From Elusimicrobiota bacterium (GTDB taxonomy: Bacteria; Elusimicrobiota; Elusimicrobia; UBA1565): DNA of 64,000 nt. Made by a program: the position numbers and the translations under genes. The stretch covers positions 310,001-374,000 of the forward strand of contig JACPXC010000007.1 of NCBI GenBank assembly GCA_016196755.1, in the 5' to 3' direction. How positions within the stretch are numbered: position 1 is the stretch's first letter; each line of letters begins with the position of its first letter. Shown in pieces: positions 55,917 through 63,258 of this stretch. The notes under the pieces were generated by a model, which was not told the origin of the DNA, did not search any database, and was given only the letters and a program-made list of their open reading frames with translations.

Positions 55917-55973
55917 TGTTGCGTTCGGGGTCAGACCTCGATGTTGCGCTTCTAGAAGCGCAACATCGAGGTC
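55917..55973. repeat. 40-bp perfect palindrome with repeat-family head
   Basis: Positions 55934-55973 are a perfect 40-bp palindrome with no spacer, centred on TCTAGA at 55953/55954. Just before it TTCGGGGTCAGAC (55924-55936) resembles the TTCGGTGCCAGAC repeat heads at 9.4, 35.6 and 36.4 kb. ATGTTGCG at 55917-55924 is repeated directly inside the palindrome at 55941-55948. The palindrome overlaps the last codons of the squalene/phytoene synthase gene. Confidence 0.85.
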
Positions 55974-56950
55974 GAGTGCTCGTAGCGGCGGCGGAACCGG
56001 TTGTCGGTGGAGAGGGTCCAGGGCGTGCCGGCCAAGAGCCGGTAGACCTCGCCGCGACCCACCTTGACGCCGGGACCGGACTCCAGCAGCCGAGGAGAGC
56101 GTCCGACCAACTCGAGCGTCCGCAGCGAGAGGATGAGCGGCCAGCCCGCGGCGGCCTTCAGACGCATGCTCGGCATCTGGACCACATAGCCGCGCCCTTG
56201 GTCGAGCTGACCTAGCCCCCAGGCCAGCCATTTCTTAAGGACGGGGCGGAGCCGCGGCGCCGTCTTAGGATCTAGCAGGTCGCCGGGCTTAAGCTCCGCC
56301 GCGGCCAGCTCGGGCTCGGGCAGGTAGCAGCGCCCCAGGCGCAGGTCCTTGGGGATGTCGCGCAGGATGTTGGTGATCTGCAAGCCCTTGCCCATCGCAA
56401 ATCCCTGCTCCTCGAGCCGCGCGGGGGCGTCGGACAGCTCCGGGACGTGGAGCCGCAGCAAGCGGGTCCAGAACCGCCCCGGCCCGCCGCCGATGAAGCC
56501 GCAGTAGCGGTCGAGGTCGTCCTCCGACGCGAACGCGCGCAGGCCGGCCTCATCGTCGGCCGGGAAGCGCTCCAGGTCCATGCGCATGCCGTCGACGACC
56601 GAGAACACGACCTCGGAGAGCAGCACGCGCTCGGCCTCCGGCCGTCCGGCCCAGAGCGCGGCGCACTCGCCCAGGCGGTTGAGGAGCTCGAGCTCGGAGG
56701 CGTTGGCCTGGTGGCGGGCGAACTCCGAAGCGGGGTGGAGCGCCGGCGCCGAGGCCCCCATGAAGGCCGCGCGGTAGGCCTCGAGCGCGCCGCGGCGCTC
56801 GGCGTTTGAGACCAGGCGCGTGTCGGCGATGGTGTCGGCCGCGCGGCAGAGCAGGTAGCCCAGCCCCATCCCCGGCCGCACGGCCTCCGGGAGGACGCGC
56901 AGGCTCAGGTACATCGAGCGCGAGACGCGCTTGAGGAGGTCCCAGTCCAA
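55952..56950 (-). CDS. Squalene/phytoene synthase family protein
   Basis: This 332-residue trans-isoprenyl synthase has both aspartate motifs: D39-TIA-D43 and D198-IPK-D202 in NILRDIPKDLRLGRCYLP. GGGPGRFW and GKGLQITNIL also fit. It joins two prenyl diphosphates head to head to make squalene or phytoene; no desaturase or cyclase gene is adjacent. The TTG start at 56950 is used because no ATG lies nearby. The last six codons (STSMLRF region) and the stop are inside the 40-bp palindrome, so the native C-terminus may have been replaced. Confidence 0.88.
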   Translation of the reverse strand: MDWDLLKRVSRSMYLSLRVLPEAVRPGMGLGYLLCRAADTIADTRLVSNAERRGALEAYRAAFMGASAPALHPASEFARHQANASELELLNRLGECAALWAGRPEAERVLLSEVVFSVVDGMRMDLERFPADDEAGLRAFASEDDLDRYCGFIGGGPGRFWTRLLRLHVPELSDAPARLEEQGFAMGKGLQITNILRDIPKDLRLGRCYLPEPELAAAELKPGDLLDPKTAPRLRPVLKKWLAWGLGQLDQGRGYVVQMPSMRLKAAAGWPLILSLRTLELVGRSPRLLESGPGVKVGRGEVYRLLAGTPWTLSTDNRFRRRYEHSTSMLRF

Positions 56951-56955
56951 GCGCC

Positions 56956-57927
56956 CTACCGCGGCCCCGTGAAGAGCGCCTCGCGCCCCGGCTCGGAGTC
57001 GAACATGTCCCCCGCATCGTGGCCCGTCTTGGGGACCATCATCAGGCGCGTGAAGTGCCCGGGCAGGGCCTCCTCGAGATAGCGGAAATAGGCCTCGCCG
57101 CGCGCGCGACGGTTGGGTCCCTGCATCATCGCCCCACAGGACATGTCGAGGTACTCCTCGAGGACGTCCGTCTCGCCGAGGAGCAGGATGTGGTCGGCGG
57201 CCCGCGCGTTGGCCTCGCGGACGGCCGGCGCCCGCGCTTCGACGACCCGCGGGCTCTTCTCGAAGCCGTACTGGTACTCGTCAAAGTCGAGGCAGGTCGT
57301 CGACGCCGGCACCGAGAACGCGCCGCCCGCGTCGGGACGACGCCTGTCGAGGTAGAGGTAGGTGCTGGGATTGGCCGTGATGTAGCGGACCGAGGCGGCC
57401 GGAGACGGCGCCGAGCCGCGCACGACCACGTAGCGCGACACGAACTGCCCGCCCGCCGAGTGCCCCGCCACGACGACCTGGCGCAGGGCCGGGTAGCGCG
57501 CCTTGTCGAGCCGCGACAGCAGCGCGTCGACGACCTCGAAGGAACTCACCGCCGCCGGACCGACCGCGTCGCGCCCCACCTTCCAGCCGGAGGTCCAGGC
57601 CAGTTCCCCGGGCTCGGCGGGCTTGTCCTCGGGGCCGCGGAAGCGCGGGGCGAGGACCAGGGTGGTGTCGCGCCGGCCGGCCTTCTTAGCGGCCTTGGCG
57701 GTCAGCTTGAAGTAGCGGTCGGCGTCGCGCAGGACCCCATGGATCATGATGACCGCCGTGTCGAGCTCGGGATGGGCGTCCTCGAGCGGGTGGCTGGCGT
57801 AGTAGGCAACCTTGCCGCCCTGCGGCGGGAAGACCCAGGACAGGCAGGAGGCCTTCGGGCTGGCGCAGGGGCCGCCCCAGGCCGAGGCGGCCTGAGCGGC
57901 CCAGAGCAGGAGGAGGAGGGTCTTCAT
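56956..57927 (-). CDS. Exported alpha/beta-hydrolase (lipase/esterase-like)
   Basis: This 323-residue protein has a signal peptide (MKTLLLLLWAAQAASA). The hydrolase core is clear: oxyanion region MIHGVLRDADRY (61-72), nucleophile S157 in AGHSAGGQF, an acidic candidate D254 (GETDVLEEY) and H303 in KTGHDAGDMF. Six cysteines suggest disulfides. The substrate is unknown. It lies 5 nt upstream of the synthase TTG start, so both are in one unit with the GNAT and regulator genes. Confidence 0.82.
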   Translation of the reverse strand: MKTLLLLLWAAQAASAWGGPCASPKASCLSWVFPPQGGKVAYYASHPLEDAHPELDTAVIMIHGVLRDADRYFKLTAKAAKKAGRRDTTLVLAPRFRGPEDKPAEPGELAWTSGWKVGRDAVGPAAVSSFEVVDALLSRLDKARYPALRQVVVAGHSAGGQFVSRYVVVRGSAPSPAASVRYITANPSTYLYLDRRRPDAGGAFSVPASTTCLDFDEYQYGFEKSPRVVEARAPAVREANARAADHILLLGETDVLEEYLDMSCGAMMQGPNRRARGEAYFRYLEEALPGHFTRLMMVPKTGHDAGDMFDSEPGREALFTGPR

Positions 57928-57932
57928 CGGAT

Positions 57933-58796
57933 TCACCACCAGTCGCAGAGCTGCGGGTCGAGGAACGCGGCGGGGGAGCCGGACAGCCGCGCCATCGGGC
58001 ACTCCGCCTTGCCCTCCCCCTGACCCCAATAAACCATTTTGGGCAGACCCAGGCTTCCGGCCGCCGCGTGGAGCACGTCGAGCCGCGGGCCGCTGCGCCA
58101 CAGGACGTCGACGCGGCCGAGCAGCCAGTGCGGGACTGCGAAGACCCAGTCGGCCCCGTCGCGCCAGAAGCAGGTCTTCGGGAAGGACCGGCCGGCGGCG
58201 TCGGCGAAATGCCGATAGCGCTCGAGCTGCCAGTCGACGAACTCGGGGTCGGGCGCCAGCGCCAAGGCCGGCCCCGGAGCGGCGGCCAGGGCCTCGAGCC
58301 GGGCCTTCGCGATGACCGCCAGCCCCTCCGCTACGGGGACCGGGCGCAGGCGGGCGGCCGACGGCTCGACGGCGGCGCTCAGGGCCTTCATCGGCGACTC
58401 GAGGAAGCCGAAGCGCCGATAGAAGGCGGGTGCTATGTCCGAGTAGAGCACGCCCGACGCGCCCGGCCGGGCGGCGAAATAGGCCTCGAGCATCGCGCTG
58501 GCGCAGCCGCGGCCGCGGTGCTCGGGCGGCGTCACGACGCTGGCGATGAGGAACCCCGGCACGCCCACGCTCGTCCCGCCCTTGACGAGCAGGCGCACCT
58601 GCAGCGCGTCCATCGAGCTGACGACCTCCCCCCCGACGCGCCACAGCCAGGTCTCGACGCGGGCGCGCCCGAACGGATGCCGATAGAGCCTGTCGTTGCG
58701 CTCGAGGAACGCCGCGGTCCCGACCGCCCCGGCCCACTCCGCGGCGCGCTGGGGGCCCAGCGCGGCGCGTGCGGCCGCGTCGGCGTGCTCGAGCAC
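57933..58796 (-). CDS. GNAT-family N-acetyltransferase
   Basis: This 287-residue protein has an acetyl-CoA-binding motif A in VVTPPEHRGRGCASAMLEAYF (about 88-108) and the second GNAT strand region VLYSDIAPAFYRRFGF. The C-terminal half (150-287) is a second domain. The whole resembles Eis-like or enhanced-survival GNATs. GTG 58796 lies one base after the hybrid-kinase stop. The substrate is unknown. Confidence 0.82.
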   Translation of the reverse strand: MLEHADAAARAALGPQRAAEWAGAVGTAAFLERNDRLYRHPFGRARVETWLWRVGGEVVSSMDALQVRLLVKGGTSVGVPGFLIASVVTPPEHRGRGCASAMLEAYFAARPGASGVLYSDIAPAFYRRFGFLESPMKALSAAVEPSAARLRPVPVAEGLAVIAKARLEALAAAPGPALALAPDPEFVDWQLERYRHFADAAGRSFPKTCFWRDGADWVFAVPHWLLGRVDVLWRSGPRLDVLHAAAGSLGLPKMVYWGQGEGKAECPMARLSGSPAAFLDPQLCDWW

Positions 58797-58797
58797 C

Positions 58798-60006
58798 CTA
58801 GGCCCCCGCCGCCAGCGGGATGTCGACGCTGAACCGGCTGCCTTTGCCGAGCTCGCTCTCGACGGAGACCCGGCCGCCGTGGAGCTCGGCTAAGTCCTTG
58901 GCGATCCGCAGCCCGAGTCCCAAGCCCTTGAAGGGACGCGACAAGGAGGCGTCGACCTGATAGAAGCTCTCGAAGATGCGCTTCAAGTGCCCCGGCGCGA
59001 TGCCGGGACCGGTATCGGCGACGACAAAGCGCACGCGCGAGCCGTCGCGCTCCGCCGAGAGCTCGACGGAGCCGCCGCGCGGCGTGTACTTGCAGGCGTT
59101 GCCGGCCAGGTTGGCGAGTATCTGGAGCACCCTCCCTCGGTCGCCGCGCAGGCGCAGGCCGCCGATCTCCTCCCGAACGGCGAGGGCCAGCCCCCCCGCG
59201 TCGGCCTGCGGCCGCAGCAGCTCGGCGCACTCACGGACGACGTCGGCGACCGGGAAATCCGTCAGGTCGAGCTTGAGCGTCCCCGAGGTCAGCGCCGCCG
59301 CCTCGACGAGCTGGCCGATCAGGTGCTCGACATGGGCCATCGCCTTGTGCGCCTTGGCCAGGCAGGCGCTCTGCTCGGGCGTGAGGTTCCCGCTTTGCCC
59401 GTCGGTCAAATAGCCCAGGTAGCCGCGGATCGTCGTGACCGGGGTGCGCAGGTCGTGGGAGACGTTGTCGAGGAACTCGGTCTTGAGCTCGTCGACTTCC
59501 TTGAGGCTGGCCATCTCGTTGAGCATGCGGTCATTGAGCCCCTGCAGCTCCTCGGTGGCCTTGCGGACGCGCTCGTCGAGCTCGGCGTTGAGGGCCGAGA
59601 GGTCGTGGTTGCGCTGGCGCAGTTCCTTGGTCAGGCGCTGCTTCTCGAGGCCGCGCGCGACGCAGTGGCGGAAGGCCGCGGCGTCGCAGGGCTTGAGCAG
59701 GTAGCTGTAGGCGCCCGCGGCCAGCGCGTCCATCGCCCCGTCGAGCGAGCCGAAGCTCGTCATCACGATGCAGATGGCCTCCGGATTCGCCTTGACCGCC
59801 GCCTTGACGACCTCGAAGCCCGAGGCCCCGGGCATCACCAGGTCGGTGATGACGAGGTCATAGCGGCCGGCCTCGAGCATCTCGATAGCGCCGGTGCCCC
59901 AGTGGGCCGTGCGCACCGCCAGCCCCTCGTCGCGCAGCAGCCGGGCGTGGAACTCCCGGTCCGGCTCGTGGTCGTCGGCGACGAGGCAAAGCTCCGGCTC
60001 GATCAT
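58798..60006 (-). CDS. Hybrid: receiver domain fused to histidine kinase
   Basis: This 402-residue protein begins with a receiver domain (D11/D12, phosphoacceptor D55 in [10 protein letters not shown]106 in LLKP), then a coiled coil (about 115-175), a HisKA domain with H185 in [10 protein letters not shown] and an HATPase domain (N-box GNACKY, G1 DTGPGIA, G2 GLGLGL). The order is receiver first, so phosphorylation from another kinase could control this one. No TM helix, so it is cytoplasmic. The ATG at 60006 is only 6 nt after the RNase P RNA 3' end. Confidence 0.92.
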   Translation of the reverse strand: MIEPELCLVADDHEPDREFHARLLRDEGLAVRTAHWGTGAIEMLEAGRYDLVITDLVMPGASGFEVVKAAVKANPEAICIVMTSFGSLDGAMDALAAGAYSYLLKPCDAAAFRHCVARGLEKQRLTKELRQRNHDLSALNAELDERVRKATEELQGLNDRMLNEMASLKEVDELKTEFLDNVSHDLRTPVTTIRGYLGYLTDGQSGNLTPEQSACLAKAHKAMAHVEHLIGQLVEAAALTSGTLKLDLTDFPVADVVRECAELLRPQADAGGLALAVREEIGGLRLRGDRGRVLQILANLAGNACKYTPRGGSVELSAERDGSRVRFVVADTGPGIAPGHLKRIFESFYQVDASLSRPFKGLGLGLRIAKDLAELHGGRVSVESELGKGSRFSVDIPLAAGA

Positions 60007-60012
60007 AGTGTT

Positions 60013-60386
60013 TGGGACGGCCTGTACCCCGGATTCTGTCCACGGCCCGAAGGCCGCTGGAGGACCATTTCTCTGATGCAGCTACCGGACGGTTCCCGGC
60101 CTACGCCGGGGCGCGGACCGCGCATGCCGCCCTATGCCTTGCTCCCGGTGGGGTTTGCCTAGCCCCCGGGGTCGCCCCCGGAGCGGTGAGCTCTTACCTC
60201 GCCTTTTCACCCTTACCCCGGAAGCGGCAAGCCGCGGCCGGGGCGGTATGTTCTCTGTGGCACTTTCCATCACGCCGGGCTTGCGCCCGGCGCGTCCCGG
60301 CTTTCGACGGGCACCGCGTCCTATGGAGTCCGGAAGTTCCTCCCCCGGGCCCGTACGGGCCCGGAGGCGGCCCCCCGACCGTCCCA
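60013..60386 (-). ncRNA. rnpB: RNase P RNA, bacterial type A
   Basis: The minus-strand transcript of about 374 nt begins GGGACGG and ends CCGTCCC, which pair as P1. Conserved regions are visible: GAGGAACUUCCGGACUCC near the 5' end (the usual form is GAGGAAAGUCCGGGCUCC), AAGGGUGAAAAGGCGAGGUAAGAGCUCACCG in the middle (in two halves here: GGGTGAAA and GGTAAGAGC), and GACAGAATCCGGGG near the 3' end. The change from CCGGG to CCGGA is matched by TCCGG on the other strand. It lies 3 nt after rnhA and 6 nt before the hybrid kinase gene. Confidence 0.9.
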
Positions 60387-60389
60387 AAT

Positions 60390-60836
60390 CTAGAAAAGCA
60401 GCCCCTGGCTGGCGGGGCCGGGGAGCGGCTGGTCGTCGCGCCGCCCGTCCAAGGCCTCGTTGGCCAGGCGGTCGGCGTCGCCGTTGAGCTCGCGCCGCAC
60501 GTGAACGAGGCGCACGGCCTTGAAGCCCTTCATGAGCGCCAGGGCCTGGGCCTTGAGGCCTTGGAGCGCGGCGTTCTTGACCTTGTACTTCCCGGCGATC
60601 TGCTCGACGAGGAGCAGGGAGTCGGAATGGACCAGGACCTCGTCGGCGCCCAGGCTCTTGGCGATCCGCAGGGCGTCGAGGAAGGCGGTGTACTCGGCCA
60701 CGTTGTTGGTCGCCGTCCCCAGGGTCCGGCCGTGCTCACGCAGGGTCTCCCCGGATTGGCCGCGGACGATGACCCCGACCGAGGCCGGGCCGGGGTTCCC
60801 CCGGCTGGCGCCGTCGATGTACGCCGAGACGGTCAC
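60390..60836 (-). CDS. rnhA: Ribonuclease HI
   Basis: This 148-residue protein from GTG 60836 has the catalytic acids D8 (AYIDGASRGNPG), E48 (NNVAEYTA), D72 (VHSDS) and D122 (GDADRLAN). It removes RNA from RNA-DNA hybrids. It overlaps the zinc-ribbon gene as GTGA, a pairing of genes common in bacteria (zinc-ribbon protein with RNase H). The stop is 3 nt from the RNase P RNA 5' end. Confidence 0.93.
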   Translation of the reverse strand: MTVSAYIDGASRGNPGPASVGVIVRGQSGETLREHGRTLGTATNNVAEYTAFLDALRIAKSLGADEVLVHSDSLLLVEQIAGKYKVKNAALQGLKAQALALMKGFKAVRLVHVRRELNGDADRLANEALDGRRDDQPLPGPASQGLLF

Positions 60837-61567
60837 GCCGGGGTGGAGGAGACGGTGGCGATGTCGTGAAGGATGCGCTGACAGGAGCCGCAGAACTCCA
60901 GCTGGTGGCCCTTCTTCACGTTGAGGACGGACTGCGGCGGGAGGATCATCCGGCACTCGGTGCAGAGGTTTCCCTCGACGCGCGAGAGGCCGACGCCCTG
61001 GCGGCGCTGACGGGTCTTCTCGTAGGTGTCGCAGAGCGCGGCGGGCACGCTCTCGAGGCAGGCTTTGCGCCGCGCCTCGGCGGCGGCCAGCGAGACCTCG
61101 AGTTCCGCGGCGCGCGCCTCGAGCCCCTTGATCAGCTCGCCCTGCTTGGCCTCGAAGGCCTTGAAGTCCACCTGGGCGGCCTTCTCGGCCTTCGTGGCGA
61201 TGTCGCCCTCGTCCATCAAGGTCAGGACGACGGTCTCGCTCTCGGAGACGGCCTTCTTGGCCTCCTCGATCTCCTTAAGGAGCGCCTTGAAGGCCTCGTT
61301 GGTCTTCACCGCGTTGAGGTCGGTCTGGTGCTTCTTGATGGCGCCTTCCTTCTGGGCCATCTCCAGTTCCTTCTCCTTGCGCCGCAGGGAAATCTCAACC
61401 GACTTCTTCTTGGCGGCCTCCATGGCGGACTTGCCGGCCTCGATATCGGCGCGGATGGCGGCGATGTCCTCGGGGACCTGGGCGAGGCGCTTCTTGAGGC
61501 CGTCGACCTCGCGGTCCTGGGCCTGCACGAGGAGGAGCTTCCCGAGGTCGTCTTTGGTGATGTCCAT
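60833..61567 (-). CDS. Coiled-coil zinc-ribbon protein (DUF164/CT398 type)
   Basis: This 244-residue protein has a long antiparallel coiled coil (about 5-185, KDDLGKLLLVQAQDREVDGL ... KAEKAAQVDFKAFEAK) and a C-terminal zinc ribbon with CTEC and CGSC pairs. Proteins of this type are often linked to RNase H and have been described in type III secretion and DNA-related roles; a general function is not settled. A TAGAAT box lies 13 nt upstream of the ATG at 61567. Confidence 0.88.
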   Translation of the reverse strand: MDITKDDLGKLLLVQAQDREVDGLKKRLAQVPEDIAAIRADIEAGKSAMEAAKKKSVEISLRRKEKELEMAQKEGAIKKHQTDLNAVKTNEAFKALLKEIEEAKKAVSESETVVLTLMDEGDIATKAEKAAQVDFKAFEAKQGELIKGLEARAAELEVSLAAAEARRKACLESVPAALCDTYEKTRQRRQGVGLSRVEGNLCTECRMILPPQSVLNVKKGHQLEFCGSCQRILHDIATVSSTPA

Positions 61568-61604
61568 GGCGGGTGTGGCGATTCTAGCACTTCCGGACGG
61601 AAGG

Positions 61605-62084
61605 CTACTCGTCGAGCGGCTCCCCCGGCGTCCCCGGCGCGGCCGGGGACTTCTTCGGACCCGCGGCCTTGCCGGGCTTGACCGGGACGCGCCGGTGCTT
61701 GGCGTCATAGGCGAAGCGGGCCTTTACGCCGACCTTATGGATGACGACCTCCTCGACGGTCATGTCCGTGCCCTCTCCGGAGACCGTGAAGTCCAGGTCG
61801 AGCAGCTGGGAGTTCTTGGCGTCCTCGCCCTTGAAGTCCACGCAAGCGATCACGCGCCCGTCCGGCAGCCGGCGGAGCGACTCGGTATGGACCAGTATGA
61901 GCTTGGCCTCCCAGGTCTTGGAGAGGAGCTCGTCCTCCACGGCGAAGGAGCCTTCCTCCTCGAGCTGGTCGCTGACGTAGGAGCGGATGGTCCGCTCGAC
62001 GTTGGGATCGATCGGGGGCGGACCGGACTTCTTGGCGGCGCCGGCGAGCGCCGCGGCGGCGAGCAGCGTCAGGAGGATGCGCAT
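61605..62084 (-). CDS. Exported protein of unknown function
   Basis: This 159-residue protein has a signal peptide (MRILLTLLAAAALAGA). The mature part has a beta-rich domain: AKLILVHTESLRRLPDGRVIACVDFKG, LLDLDFTVSGEGTDMTVEEVVIHKV, then a Lys/Pro-rich tail. A TTCCG-TC-CGGAA dyad follows the stop (61589-61602), without a U-tract. The start is fixed by a consensus promoter 6 nt upstream. Confidence 0.68.
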   Translation of the reverse strand: MRILLTLLAAAALAGAAKKSGPPPIDPNVERTIRSYVSDQLEEEGSFAVEDELLSKTWEAKLILVHTESLRRLPDGRVIACVDFKGEDAKNSQLLDLDFTVSGEGTDMTVEEVVIHKVGVKARFAYDAKHRRVPVKPGKAAGPKKSPAAPGTPGEPLDE

Positions 62085-62090
62085 GCCGCC

Positions 62091-62119
62091 ATTATCCCAC
62101 CGGGGGACCGCCCTGTCAA
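62091..62119 (-). promoter_or_regulatory. Leaderless promoter of the 61605-62084 gene
   Basis: On the minus strand TTGACA (62119-62114), 17-nt spacer, GATAAT (62096-62091), then 6 nt to the ATG at 62084. Confidence 0.7.
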
Positions 62120-62124
62120 CGTGG

Positions 62125-62130
62125 TAGGAT
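62125..62130 (+). promoter_or_regulatory. -10 box of the 62137 gene, leaderless spacing
   Basis: TAGGAT ends 6 nt before the GTG at 62137; no good -35, which would overlap the divergent promoter. Confidence 0.4.
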
Positions 62131-62136
62131 TGCTCC

Positions 62137-63249
62137 GTGCCCGCGCTGCTCCTGATGCTCTCGTTGGCCCTGCCCGCCTCGGCCGAAGGGGCCGCGACGT
62201 ACTCCGCCGCGCTAAACCTCGGCGAGGACGGACTCCTGCGCGTGGTCGAGACCCTGCGCCCCGTGGGCGAGCTGGGCGCGCTCTGCGGCCCGGTCGAGCG
62301 CGAGCTCCCCGCCAAACGACTCCGCCTCGACGGCCTCCGCCGCCTGGTCGCGGTGCGCGTGAAGGCGGTCTTCCGGGGCGCCGGGGCCGGGCTGACTCCG
62401 GCGGCCTGGACCCTGCGCCGCTCGGCGCGCGGGGCGCGGCTCGCCGCCGCCGCCGCGCCGGGACTCGACTGCACGCTGACCCTGACCTACGAGACCGAGC
62501 CCCTGCTTGCCGGCGGCAGCCTGCGCTTCCCGCTGCCCGGGCCGGAGCTCGGCGCGGCGCTGGCCGGCGTCACGGTATCCTTGGGCGGGCCGGCCGTCCC
62601 GGTGCGGCTGACCAAGGCCGGCGACGGTGCCGCTCTGGCCGAGGGCCGCGGCTCACTGACCCTGCCCGCGGGGCTGAAGGAAGGGACGCGGCTGGTCTTC
62701 ACCGCCGACCTCGAGACCTTGCCGCCGGTTCCCCCCGCCGGCGGGACCCGGCGCCTGCTCACCGACAACCTGCACGTGGCCGCGGGGGCGGCCGGCTTCA
62801 TCCTCCTGGTCCTGCTCTACGCAGTCCTCCCGACCCCGGATTCCTTCGACGGACGGCCCTGGTCCCTGCTGGCCAAGGGCGGGGCGCTCTCGGCCGGGAC
62901 CGCGGCCGCCATGCGCCTGGCCGAGGACCCCGCGTCGATCGGCGCGCCGGCCGCGGCCTGGGCCCTGGGCGCCGGAGCGGCGGCGGCGGCGGTGGGCGCG
63001 CTGGCCTTGGCTTTCTGCGGCGCCACGGTCGTGCTGCTGCGCTCGGCCTCGCGGCCCGACGCCCCGCGGCCCGCGCTCATAGCGCTGGCCGCCTCGGTCT
63101 GCGCCTTCGTCTCCTTCGGGGTCACGACGCTGGCCGCCGACGCCCTGACCCGTCTGGTCGGCGACGCCTCCCCGGCGGTCGTGGCCTGCGGCGCCCTGCA
63201 CCTGGCCGCCCACGCCGCGGCGTTCGCCCTCAAGCGTTCAAACTCGTAG
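62137..63249 (+). CDS. Membrane protein with extracytoplasmic N-terminal domain, unknown
   Basis: This 370-residue protein from GTG 62137 has a signal peptide (PALLLMLSLALPASA). A beta-rich domain of about 200 residues (YSAALNLGEDGLLRVVETLRP, LDCTLTLTYETEPLL, GGSLRFPLPGPELG) is followed by about five TM helices from residue 210 on. This is the layout of DUF2207-type (YciQ-like) proteins, but conservation is too weak to be sure. Its end abuts the ABC exporter gene. Confidence 0.68.
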   Translation: MPALLLMLSLALPASAEGAATYSAALNLGEDGLLRVVETLRPVGELGALCGPVERELPAKRLRLDGLRRLVAVRVKAVFRGAGAGLTPAAWTLRRSARGARLAAAAAPGLDCTLTLTYETEPLLAGGSLRFPLPGPELGAALAGVTVSLGGPAVPVRLTKAGDGAALAEGRGSLTLPAGLKEGTRLVFTADLETLPPVPPAGGTRRLLTDNLHVAAGAAGFILLVLLYAVLPTPDSFDGRPWSLLAKGGALSAGTAAAMRLAEDPASIGAPAAAWALGAGAAAAAVGALALAFCGATVVLLRSASRPDAPRPALIALAASVCAFVSFGVTTLAADALTRLVGDASPAVVACGALHLAAHAAAFALKRSNS

Positions 63250-63252
63250 AAT
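63247..63252 (+). promoter_or_regulatory. -10 box of the ABC exporter gene, leaderless spacing
   Basis: TAGAAT overlaps the stop codon of the upstream gene and ends 6 nt before the ATG at 63259. Confidence 0.45.
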
Positions 63253-63258
63253 CATCTC

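Noticed and set aside
61589-61602. TTCCG-CGGAA dyad as an intrinsic terminator
   Set aside because: The stem is short and has no U-tract, so it is at best weak.
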